NCBI GenBank assembly: GCA_964593555.1
Contig: CAZQIC010000010.1
Span: forward strand, 1 to 63,636
Reading direction: 5' to 3'
DNA: 63,636 bases
Origin: CAZQIC01 sp964593555
GTDB taxonomy: Bacteria; Bacteroidota; Bacteroidia; JAFLBG01
A program made the translations under genes and the position numbers. Under the pieces are notes generated by a model, which was not told the DNA's origin, made no database searches, and saw nothing but the letters and a program-made list of their open reading frames with translations. How positions within the stretch are numbered: the first letter of the stretch is position 1; each line of letters begins with the position of its first letter. Positions 17,108 through 24,234 of the stretch are shown here, piece by piece.

Positions 17108-17437
17108 TCAACAGCAGATCTTGCCTGGCGCATACGACCCGAAAAAATTATTCAAGCAATTTTTTGCATGTTCCCACTCCTTTTCATCAATACAATAGCA
17201 AACTTTGGCTCCTTCTATTTCTCCCTTTATTAAGCCAGCTTCTTTCAATTCCTTTAAATGCTGTGATACGGTAGATTGTGACAAAGGCAGTTCATCCACG
17301 ATGTCACCGCAAACACACGCCTGCTTTTTAATAAGCAATTGTAAAATGGCTACACGGGCAGGGTGCGCCAATGCCTTAGCATAATTGGCAATTTTATTAT
17401 CCTTCACTGTAAATTCTTCAGTCTTAGCTAGTCCCAT
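17108..17437 (-). CDS. arsR: ArsR-family arsenite-responsive repressor
   Basis: The product is 109 residues. The winged helix shows ALAHPARVAILQLLIKK, then the metal-site motif ACVCGDIVDEL, then the recognition helix LSQSTVSQHLKELKEAGLI. CVCGD corresponds to the alpha-3 CVC site that binds As(III) in classic ArsR, and the protein ends GKICC. It is a dimeric repressor released by arsenite. It is the first gene of the operon, with a perfect palindrome 13 bases upstream of its ATG. Confidence 0.93.
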   Translation of the reverse strand: MGLAKTEEFTVKDNKIANYAKALAHPARVAILQLLIKKQACVCGDIVDELPLSQSTVSQHLKELKEAGLIKGEIEGAKVCYCIDEKEWEHAKNCLNNFFGSYAPGKICC

Positions 17438-17449
17438 ATATTATAATAT

Positions 17450-17465
17450 ATCGTAATATTACGAT
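17450..17465. promoter_or_regulatory. Primary ArsR operator (ATCGTAATATTACGAT)
   Basis: This is a perfect 16-base palindrome, ATCGT-N6-ACGAT, directly upstream of arsR. A matching imperfect-centre copy lies at 17083-17098. Placement over the presumed promoter fits autorepression. Confidence 0.75.
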
Positions 17466-17661
17466 AATAAAAATTTAAAAGCAAATCTTATCCTAAAATC
17501 AATATTTGTTATTAGTGCCGCCTATTATTGCATATGTAAGTTTTGCAAACCCTTTTCTTGTGTTTTTGGAAGCAGACCTCATTTAATGTTTTGGTTTAAA
17601 ATATAAAGGACTACCTTACTATGCATTTACTCTTTCCTTCTCCTAAAAGTTAGACCTAAAA

Positions 17662-17687
17662 TGACATCAACTGGACAGTTTTGACAT
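17662..17687 (+). promoter_or_regulatory. Direct-repeat site upstream of the AraC-type gene
   Basis: TGACATC at the left and CAGTTTTGACAT at the right repeat the TGACAT element 20 bases apart, two helical turns, which suits AraC-family binding to direct repeats. The same 26-base arrangement recurs at 18328-18353. It ends 36 bases before the ATG at 17724. Confidence 0.55.
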
Positions 17688-17723
17688 ACCTTTTGCATTC
17701 CCAATTCCTCACTTTTGTCGGGA

Positions 17724-18326
17724 ATGAAAAGAATTTCAAAAAGCCCCAAAATTAATTTTTTAGGTGATTCCAAAAAGAATCACATCTATACTCTTGTATT
17801 ATCACATCAGCATTTACTCATTTGTTCTGTAGAAGAGTGTGATATAACGGCCTTTAGTAAATTATCAAAAAAGCCCCTGGAAGATTATAAAAACTCCAGC
17901 AATCCTAAAAAATTAGAAATTCTTTCTGATATTCTAAAAATTCCGATTTATAAGATCAAGCACCTGAAACATAATATTTCCTGGCATGAGATCGTAAATA
18001 AAAAAGATTATGAAACGTTTCAGAAATTCATCAATCTGCTTGAGAAAGAATACAACCAACTGCATAAAGTAAGTGACTACAGCAAGCATATGGGGGTTAA
18101 TTCCCGCAAACTAATGCTCATTTGTAAATTGCATAGCGGTGAGAGTTGTAAGGACCTCATTGAAAACCGTATTGTGAAAGAATCACATGAAAGGCTGCAA
18201 AACTCTTCGGATGCACTTAAAAAAATTGCTGCTGACCTCGGATTCTCTGATCAGTTCCAGTTTAGCAAGTTTTTCAAAAAACACAATAAGGTTTCTCCTC
18301 AACTTTTCAGAGAACAGTCGGCTTAA
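17724..18326 (+). CDS. AraC-type transcriptional regulator
   Basis: The product is 200 residues from ATG 17724 (the TTG at 17715 is less likely). The last 95 residues are a double helix-turn-helix: SDYSKHMGVNSRKLMLICKL, then IVKESHERLQNSSDALKKIA and DLGFSDQFQFSKFFKKHNKVSP, the standard AraC signature. The N-terminal half is a short unknown domain with two cysteines (HLLICSVEECDI), too small for a cupin. It is followed by a pseudo-receiver gene, and both carry the same direct-repeat element upstream, so it may regulate both. Confidence 0.85.
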   Translation: MKRISKSPKINFLGDSKKNHIYTLVLSHQHLLICSVEECDITAFSKLSKKPLEDYKNSSNPKKLEILSDILKIPIYKIKHLKHNISWHEIVNKKDYETFQKFINLLEKEYNQLHKVSDYSKHMGVNSRKLMLICKLHSGESCKDLIENRIVKESHERLQNSSDALKKIAADLGFSDQFQFSKFFKKHNKVSPQLFREQSA

Positions 18327-18327
18327 T

Positions 18328-18353
18328 TGACATCTGTTTTCCAGTTTTGACAT
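18328..18353 (+). promoter_or_regulatory. Second direct-repeat site, upstream of the pseudo-receiver gene
   Basis: TGACATC ... CAGTTTTGACAT is arranged exactly as at 17662-17687: 19 of 26 positions are conserved, including the first 7 and last 12 bases. It lies immediately after the AraC-type stop codon and 42 bases before the next ATG. Confidence 0.55.
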
Positions 18354-18395
18354 TTCATTGCTTAAGGTATAGGCGGAATTTTGTTAAAAGTTAAC

Positions 18396-18869
18396 ATGTT
18401 GATTATGGAAAAGGCCCGAGTGCCAATAAAACTTTTTCTCGAATTAGATGATGTCCGGGATCGGACGATTTTCATAGAAACGTTCAAAAAGATACGCTTA
18501 GTTACAAGCATCAATACTTTCCGAAAAAAGATTAAAATAGCGGATCTGCTCATGGATACTAAAACATCGTCCGCTGATGCAATTATTCTTGGCATAAATG
18601 AGGCAAACACCAAGTACCTAAAGGAAATCCGGAAGCACAAAAGTTTTGATCACATTCCCGTAATTATATTTTCCAACACATCATATATAAAAGACATTGA
18701 TGAAATTTTCGCGCTTGGCGCAAATCTCTTCATAGCAAAACCTGTTTTTTTAAAGGACAGCGAAAAGGCTATTAAAACCATTTTTTCACCTAACTGGAAA
18801 AGGGATTTATTAAAACCCGACAGGAAAAAAAATATCCTAAATGCCACCACCACCTTTCAAATAAAATAG
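18396..18869 (+). CDS. Degenerate response-regulator receiver protein
   Basis: The product is 157 residues from ATG 18396 (18405 is also possible). The fold pattern of a receiver domain is visible: ELDDVRDRTIFIETF (acidic pair), ADAIILGINE at the phosphorylation strand, VIIFSNTS at the Thr/Ser switch strand, and FIAKPV with the conserved Lys-Pro. The phospho-acceptor Asp expected in DAIILxxN is Gly, so it is a pseudo-receiver that cannot be phosphorylated in the usual way. There is no output domain. It lies between the AraC-type gene and a 75-residue unknown. Confidence 0.7.
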   Translation: MLIMEKARVPIKLFLELDDVRDRTIFIETFKKIRLVTSINTFRKKIKIADLLMDTKTSSADAIILGINEANTKYLKEIRKHKSFDHIPVIIFSNTSYIKDIDEIFALGANLFIAKPVFLKDSEKAIKTIFSPNWKRDLLKPDRKKNILNATTTFQIK

Positions 18870-18874
18870 GATTA

Positions 18875-19102
18875 ATGAAAGAACAAATCATCACTATTGA
18901 AACGCTCGAAAACTACCAACTATGTATTAATCGTGCAATAGAGACTCAGCAGCCAGTTAAAATCCGCCTTCTTAAAAATATTGCCTATGCGTCCGGAATC
19001 GACATGAAAAATGTAATGGTAGTAATGTGCGAAGAATACGACGAAATAAGACCAATTAATTATCAGCAAAAACAGTTGAAAAAAATCCGGCAAGTAGGAT
19101 AG
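18875..19102 (+). CDS. Unknown small cytosolic protein, 75 aa
   Basis: No recognisable family. The frame starts 5 bases after the pseudo-receiver stop, consistent with co-transcription. The product has mixed alpha/beta composition (VKIRLLKNIAYASGIDMKNV), one Cys next to an acidic cluster (MCEEYDEI) and a basic C-terminus. No signal or membrane segment. Confidence 0.55.
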   Translation: MKEQIITIETLENYQLCINRAIETQQPVKIRLLKNIAYASGIDMKNVMVVMCEEYDEIRPINYQQKQLKKIRQVG

Positions 19103-19235
19103 CATATACTTTAAAATAATTCCTTGTTCCCCTTACACCGTTTTTTCATTTCGGTGATCCTGAAATAAAGTTTAACCAAATTGTACATTTGAGTCGAAAA
19201 ATATTTTTTTATACTTTTGTTAAAAGGAATTTTAA

Positions 19236-19646
19236 ATGGCAAAAGCAGAACTTAAAACGAAAAAGAATAAAACAAGCGTTAAGGATTTTATCAATACTAT
19301 TAAAGACGAAGACCAGCGCAAAGATTGTACAGCGATTTCAAAAATGATGGAAGAAATTACGGGTGATAAACCCGAAATGTGGGGAAGCGCCATCATTGGT
19401 TTCGGACATGTGCATTTAAAATACGAAAGCGGCCGCGAACTTGATTGGATGAAAATTGGATTTTCTCCTCGTAAACAAAATACAACTTTATATATACTAA
19501 ATGGATCAAAAGAACAAAGCGAACTTTTGAAAAAACTGGGCAACCACAAAACAGGAAAGGGTTGCCTATACATTAACAAGCTGGAAGAAGTAGATAAAGG
19601 TATCCTCAAAAAAATAATTGAGAGTACGCTTAAAAAATATAAGTAA
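19236..19646 (+). CDS. DUF1801 domain protein
   Basis: The product is 136 residues. Family motifs are VKDFINTIKDEDQRKDCTAI, EITGDKPEMWGSAIIGFG and the C-terminal GKGCLYINKLEEVDKGIL. DUF1801 proteins are small cytosolic proteins of the YdhG type with no assigned reaction. It stands alone on the plus strand, with a decayed repeat-protein gene and a long hairpin following it. Confidence 0.85.
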   Translation: MAKAELKTKKNKTSVKDFINTIKDEDQRKDCTAISKMMEEITGDKPEMWGSAIIGFGHVHLKYESGRELDWMKIGFSPRKQNTTLYILNGSKEQSELLKKLGNHKTGKGCLYINKLEEVDKGILKKIIESTLKKYK

Positions 19647-19691
19647 ACGCTATTTATAATATTGGCGGGCGAATATCTCACCTAGGAATAA

Positions 19692-19863
19692 TTATTTTTT
19701 CCTGTATACTTGTAATTACACTTGTCTTCATTTACCATTCTCCACTCAATATATTTCTATCTTCTAGCCTGTCCCATTTTGGACCACTTCTTATATTTTT
19801 GTTCCCTGCTGCATCGTAAATATATGGTAGCGCCTGAGCTAATCCGTTGATTGCTTTTAACGC
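19692..19863 (-). pseudogene. Frameshifted 3' remnant of a secreted repeat-protein gene
   Basis: The minus strand encodes YIYDAAGNK ... PKWDRLEDRNILSGEW and then, after a one-base loss, VNEDKCNYKYTGKK and TAA. The intact 330-residue gene at 27664-28656 ends YTYDAAGNK ... EKWERPEGGDIFSGEW, VNESKCEYKFTKK. The frameshift is a GGG in the intact copy reduced to GG here. Everything upstream of about 55 codons is missing. This is a decayed paralogue. Confidence 0.75.
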
Positions 19864-19888
19864 TTATTTATTGTAAGATTTCTAACAT

Positions 19889-19928
19889 AGAGAACGGAAT
19901 TGATTTTGAAAAATCAATTCCGTTCTCT
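19889..19928. terminator. Long perfect hairpin (18-bp stem), likely bidirectional terminator
   Basis: AGAGAACGGAATTGATTT pairs perfectly with the second arm at 19911-19928 around a TGAA loop. It lies between the DUF1801 gene with its pseudogene remnant and the VOC gene. The stem is unusually long for a terminator and could instead be a small mobile inverted repeat. Confidence 0.55.
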
Positions 19929-19979
19929 TATTTAAAAACCTGATAAAACGATTACTACAAAAAAAGTATTAACCGAGCC

Positions 19980-20462
19980 CTATGCAGGCTGCTTGCTGAA
20001 CATTTCGTCTGAACGTTTCTGCAATTCTTCAAAAGATACATCTTCTATATGAGTGGCAATGGTCCATTTATGTCCGAATGGATCAATTATACTTCCTGAT
20101 CTATCACCGTAAAATTGATTTTTTACATCCATATTCCTGTCAATTTTTGCGCCGGCTTTTATAGCACGCTGGAATACTTCATCCACATTCTCCAAGTATA
20201 AACAAATACCAACTGGTGATCCTCCTATGGCATGTGGCCCCTTATTCCCATTTTCTGAGGATTCATCTGCCAGCATAATGCGAGAATCACCGATTTGTAA
20301 TTCACAATGTCCTACTTTGCCCCCAGGCACTAATAGGCGCCCGATTTCTTTGGCATCAAAAGCTGTTTTATAAAATTCAATTGCTTTGACTGCGTCATTA
20401 ACAATTATATAAATATTTACTGTATGATAACCTTCTGGCATCGGTTTTACTTTAGTTTCCAT
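19980..20462 (-). CDS. VOC-family (glyoxalase-like) protein
   Basis: The product is 160 residues beginning METKVKPMPEGYHTVNIYII. The VOC fold is shown by AIEFYKTAFDAKEIGRL, GHCELQIGDSRIMLADE and the second half with GICLYLENVDEVFQRAI ... GDRSGSIIDPFGHKW. It is the PhnB/YP_-like subgroup often linked with SRPBCC proteins. The metal ligands and substrate cannot be fixed by eye. It lies 12 bases downstream of a deleted SRPBCC gene on the same strand. Confidence 0.87.
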   Translation of the reverse strand: METKVKPMPEGYHTVNIYIIVNDAVKAIEFYKTAFDAKEIGRLLVPGGKVGHCELQIGDSRIMLADESSENGNKGPHAIGGSPVGICLYLENVDEVFQRAIKAGAKIDRNMDVKNQFYGDRSGSIIDPFGHKWTIATHIEDVSFEELQKRSDEMFSKQPA

Positions 20463-20474
20463 TTTTTATTTTTT

Positions 20475-20711
20475 TTAATTAATTGATTTTAATTCTCTTT
20501 CAAAAAGTTTATCGAGACGTTCGTGTGAATCATTTATGCCAAGTTCCATATCAGAATTTAACATTCCATCACGGTCCGCACCCGACTGGAACACAGAGTG
20601 TGCAATATCCCACGATGCATTAAACTTTCTGTAAATATGTATCTCTTGCTTGCCAGGTTCCGCTGTAATTCTTGTTTGATTTTTTTTAATTACTTTTTCA
20701 GTTGTGATCAT
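20475..20711 (-). pseudogene. SRPBCC (AHSA1-like) gene with internal deletion
   Basis: The open frame is 78 codons. Its first part (RITAEPGKQEIHIYRKFNAS) is the N-terminal strand of an SRPBCC/AHSA1 protein, and its second part (HSVFQSGADRDGMLNSDME, then NDSHERLDKLFERE) is the C-terminal helix, normally about 80 residues further on. The middle of the domain, which forms the ligand cavity, is absent and the join is in frame at about residue 36. Intact members are about 150-160 residues. The family commonly neighbours VOC genes. It is most likely a non-functional deletion derivative. Confidence 0.75.
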
Positions 20712-21267
20712 GAGATTGATTTTTTATCAAGATTAATTCATTTTTTTAATCAATGACTGGCCTATTCGTTATTCATAAATAAATAATAGCCAAAATCGAG
20801 ATTTAAAATGACGAGCAGAATAAAATATCCTTCTTCTTCCTATTCGCTTGATGCATTTAATTTTTTTAGAGCTGTTAATCCTGCTATTTATACTATTGGA
20901 ATTACACTTAGTGAATTTTTTTCCGTGTGATTGTGAAGAAGATTTACTTCTACCATTTGTTGAACTTCTGTAATTTTTCATTTCTATTTTGTTCCAATCT
21001 GACAGAATGAGAAAAAAATATCCATAACGTGGAAATCTCACCACTATAAAAACCAGAATTTTCATTCGAACTGAGCAAAATTTTTTAAATGGAAAAAAAA
21101 CGAATATGCTGGCTCTTTGAAAAATGCTCCCTCTTGCCTCTGAACCTATACTAGTCTGTTTTGTAATCACCTTGGATTTAATTGAAAAACAGGTCATCTA
21201 AATAGAAATATCCAATAATGGCTCATATTTTGAAATAAGTGATCTAAACATTAAAATAACTTTCTCA
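20712..21267. other. Gene-poor interval with one doubtful minus-strand ORF
   Basis: This 556-base region separates the deleted SRPBCC gene from the divergent dehydrogenase gene. A minus-strand frame (ATG 20981 to stop 20769, 70 codons) encodes a Ser/Lys/Arg-rich peptide (KNYRSSTNGRSKSSSQSHGK at its start) with no recognisable family; I do not call it a gene. No TAnnTTTG promoter was found ahead of 21268. Confidence 0.5.
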
Positions 21268-22062
21268 ATGAACACAAAGAAAAAATATGCACTTATCACA
21301 GGGGCTACCAGCGGTATAGGTTATGAATTGGCAAAATTATTCGCTAAAGACAATTACAATATTGTTGCTGTAGCGCGCAACCGGGAGGAATTAGACAAAA
21401 CTGCCTCGGAGCTGGAGGAATCAAATAATATTGAAGTAATTAAAATTGCTCTGGATCTTTTTGAAGTGGATAATGCTTTTGATGTATACAACCAGGTAAA
21501 AAATAAAGGAATAGAGATAGATGTTTTGGTAAACAATGCAGGGCAAGGACAATACGGTGAATTTTTAAATACTGATATACACCGTGAACTTGACATTATA
21601 CAACTAAACATTTGCAGCCTTGTGGTATTAACTAAATTATTTATGCAGGATATGGCCACAAGAGGTGAAGGTAAAATACTGAATTTATCTTCCATCGCAA
21701 GTAAATCTCCCGGGCCATGGCACTCTGTATATCACGGGACAAAAGCATTCGTACAATCTTTTACTGAAGCCATTCGCGAAGAAGTAAAAGATAAAGGAAT
21801 CACAGTAACAGCTTTGCTGCCTGGTGCTACATCTACTGATTTTTTCAAAAAGGCAGAAATGGAATCCTCAAAAGTGATGGAAGAGGAAATGGCAGATCCG
21901 GCCGATGTAGCAGAAGATGGATATGAAGCCCTAATGGACGGGAAAGATATGATTGTCTCGGGACTTAAAAATAAAGTCCAGGTAATGATGAATAATATAA
22001 CTCCCGATGATACTGCTGCTAAAAAAACGGCTAAAGCACAAGAGCCCGTGAGCAGCGAGTAA
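21268..22062 (+). CDS. Short-chain dehydrogenase/reductase
   Basis: The product is 264 residues, a classical SDR. It has the cofactor motif TGATSGIG (residues 11-18), NNAGQGQYG, a catalytic Ser in LNLSSIASKSPGP and the catalytic YHGTK (Tyr-x3-Lys, about residue 155). AVARNR after the second strand suggests NADP preference. It is a cytosolic oxidoreductase with unknown substrate; the C-terminal KAQEPVSSE tail is hydrophilic. The next gene starts 47 bases later on the same strand. Confidence 0.92.
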   Translation: MNTKKKYALITGATSGIGYELAKLFAKDNYNIVAVARNREELDKTASELEESNNIEVIKIALDLFEVDNAFDVYNQVKNKGIEIDVLVNNAGQGQYGEFLNTDIHRELDIIQLNICSLVVLTKLFMQDMATRGEGKILNLSSIASKSPGPWHSVYHGTKAFVQSFTEAIREEVKDKGITVTALLPGATSTDFFKKAEMESSKVMEEEMADPADVAEDGYEALMDGKDMIVSGLKNKVQVMMNNITPDDTAAKKTAKAQEPVSSE

Positions 22063-22108
22063 AACCATAAGTAGCTAATTGATATTATATTCAACTCTAA
22101 TTAAAAAA

Positions 22109-22783
22109 GTGTCAACGGAAGAAACCGATAGGATTAAAAAACATCTGAAAAGCAGAAAGAAATTTTTACACTTCTTTCCAAAGGGGTTTTATGATAAAAA
22201 ATACCTGGCTTGGGAACGCGATTATAAATGGCAAGCTCATATTCAATGGGGTGAATTATTAAATAAAGATGAGTTTACAAAATTATTAGAAGCAAAAAAA
22301 TATATTGAAATCGCAAAGCGTGCAACAAAAATTGAATCAAGAACAAATCTTTTGTTTTCATTTGAGAAAATGGCACTACGTGATGCGGTAAAAACAGCCA
22401 AGAGTGCAAAACAATTTGCACAACAGTTATTTAACTATGTTTATGGAGCAGGCAATAAAAAAGAACGCTTTGAAAAATTCGCCGAATTGCTCTCTGCATT
22501 ACCAAGAAAGCAAACGCGGGTTCGTACATGGCCCTTACAAACTGTTTTTGGATTTATTGCCAACCCAAAAGAATTTATTTTTTTAAAACCGCGTGTTACA
22601 CAAGCCGCTGCTAACGTTTATGGTTATGATTTTTTTTATGAATCTAATCCTGGATGGAAAACGTACCAGTCCTTGCTTGATTTCGCCCGTCAAATAAAAA
22701 ATGATAATGCTGATTTAAAGCCCAGAGATCTGATAGACATCCAATCCTTTATCTGGGTACTTGGATCAGCAGAATATGAATAA
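22109..22783 (+). CDS. Conserved protein of unknown function, ~224 aa
   Basis: There is no ATG near the 5' end. The frame is open from a TTG at 22079, with a GTG at 22109 as the more natural start (VSTEETDRIKKHL). It is soluble and basic, with FFPKGFYDKKYLAWERDYKW, TWPLQTVFGFIANPKEFIFL and a C-terminal LKPRDLIDIQSFIWVLGS. I recall similar stand-alone bacterial proteins but not a named family. It could act with nucleic acid, given its basic character, but nothing in it proves that. Confidence 0.75.
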   Translation: MSTEETDRIKKHLKSRKKFLHFFPKGFYDKKYLAWERDYKWQAHIQWGELLNKDEFTKLLEAKKYIEIAKRATKIESRTNLLFSFEKMALRDAVKTAKSAKQFAQQLFNYVYGAGNKKERFEKFAELLSALPRKQTRVRTWPLQTVFGFIANPKEFIFLKPRVTQAAANVYGYDFFYESNPGWKTYQSLLDFARQIKNDNADLKPRDLIDIQSFIWVLGSAEYE

Positions 22784-22852
22784 GCCTGCAAATGGCTTTC
22801 AGGTAAACGCAAAATGTATGAAGAAAATTAGGATTGTTTTCAATACCCACCT

Positions 22853-24055
22853 ATGCGTTTAAGAACTCCGGAATCATACTGGTTAATTAAGAATGGGCTA
22901 CTCTCCAGTTACCCCTCTTTACAGGCAAATGAAGATACACAGTTAGTGGTAATTGGCGGAGGCATTACAGGAGCATTGGTATCCTATTCTCTCATTCAGA
23001 ATAATTATAAAGTTATCCTGATAGACAAAAGAGATATTGGAATGGGAAGTACATCAGCAACAACCAGTATGCTGCAATATGAAACGGATATTCCTTTGTA
23101 CAAATTAGCCGAACAGATCGGTGAAACAGGTGCAGTTGAATGTTATAAAAAAGGAATTAAAGCCATAGGTGATTTAGAGCAACTGATATCATTACATAAT
23201 ATAGATTGTGATTTCGAAAAGAAGCAATCACTTTATATTGCAAGAACCGAAGAAGATGCCGTATGGCTATATAAAGAATTTCAAATGCGGCATAAACATC
23301 AACTAGGTGTTGAGTGGCTCACCGCAAAAAACGTTTTGGACGTGTATGGAATAAATTGTTTCGGAGCTATTTTATCACAGACAGCAGCCAGTGTAGATGC
23401 CTATAAGTTGACTCATAAATTAATTGAACTGAGCGTTAAAAAAGGAATGAAGGTGTTTGATCAAACTTCTGCCGACAACTTTGAATTTAAAAATGACAAT
23501 GCTATTATCCACACCTCCAGCGGCCATGCCATTACATGCAATAAAGTAATTTTTTGCACGGGCTATGAAGCAACCGACATACTTAAAGAACGAATCTGTA
23601 AACTTCATTATACTTATGCATGTATTAGCGAACAGAATATTTCTCATCCGTCATCCATAAATAATACGCTTGTCTGGGATACAGGCTCACCATACTCCTA
23701 TTTACGTACCACCAATGATAAAAGAATACTGATCGGAGGCGCTGATAGCAATTTTAATATTTCCATTTTCCAAAACACTATTAAAAAAATAAAAACGAAT
23801 CAATTAATACACCGGCTTTCTGAAATGATGCCCAAGATAAAATTCATTGAGGATTTTTCCTGGGGAGGAACCTTTGGATCCACAAAAGACAGTTTACCAT
23901 ATATTGGAGAATCGCCTGAATATAAAAATGCATTATTTGTTTTAGGATATGGAGGCAACGGAATAATTTTTTCGGTACAAGCAATGGAGATCATTAATGA
24001 TCTGTTAAAAGGCAAAATTAATTCACTGGCACACTGGTATAGATTTAAAAGATAA
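22853..24055 (+). CDS. FAD-dependent oxidoreductase (DAO family)
   Basis: The product is 400 residues. The dinucleotide-binding motif VVIGGGITGALVSYSLIQNN (about residues 32-51) is followed by IDKRDIGMGSTSATT, typical of the DAO/glycine oxidase superfamily. The C-terminal flavin motif is ALFVLGYGGNGIIFS. It probably oxidises an amine or amino acid. It starts 69 bases after the unknown gene on the same strand. Confidence 0.88.
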   Translation: MRLRTPESYWLIKNGLLSSYPSLQANEDTQLVVIGGGITGALVSYSLIQNNYKVILIDKRDIGMGSTSATTSMLQYETDIPLYKLAEQIGETGAVECYKKGIKAIGDLEQLISLHNIDCDFEKKQSLYIARTEEDAVWLYKEFQMRHKHQLGVEWLTAKNVLDVYGINCFGAILSQTAASVDAYKLTHKLIELSVKKGMKVFDQTSADNFEFKNDNAIIHTSSGHAITCNKVIFCTGYEATDILKERICKLHYTYACISEQNISHPSSINNTLVWDTGSPYSYLRTTNDKRILIGGADSNFNISIFQNTIKKIKTNQLIHRLSEMMPKIKFIEDFSWGGTFGSTKDSLPYIGESPEYKNALFVLGYGGNGIIFSVQAMEIINDLLKGKINSLAHWYRFKR

Positions 24056-24234
24056 TTTAGAAAAAACATTATTTAAGATGTGCGTAAACAGACTTGTCAT
24101 TCATACTTTTGAATAGACTCTGTATTTTAAAAATTCTATCTATATTTAACAGCGAATTCTTCCACCTCCCCTATTTTGGACAGAGTTCTTAAACAGATCA
24201 TATATTAATTCAGAATTAATTTTAATCCATAAAT

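Noticed and set aside
20769..21197. 142-codon minus-strand ORF
   Set aside because: Ser/Lys/Arg-rich, no recognisable domain, no signal and no conserved neighbours; only a doubtful 70-codon part could be coding.
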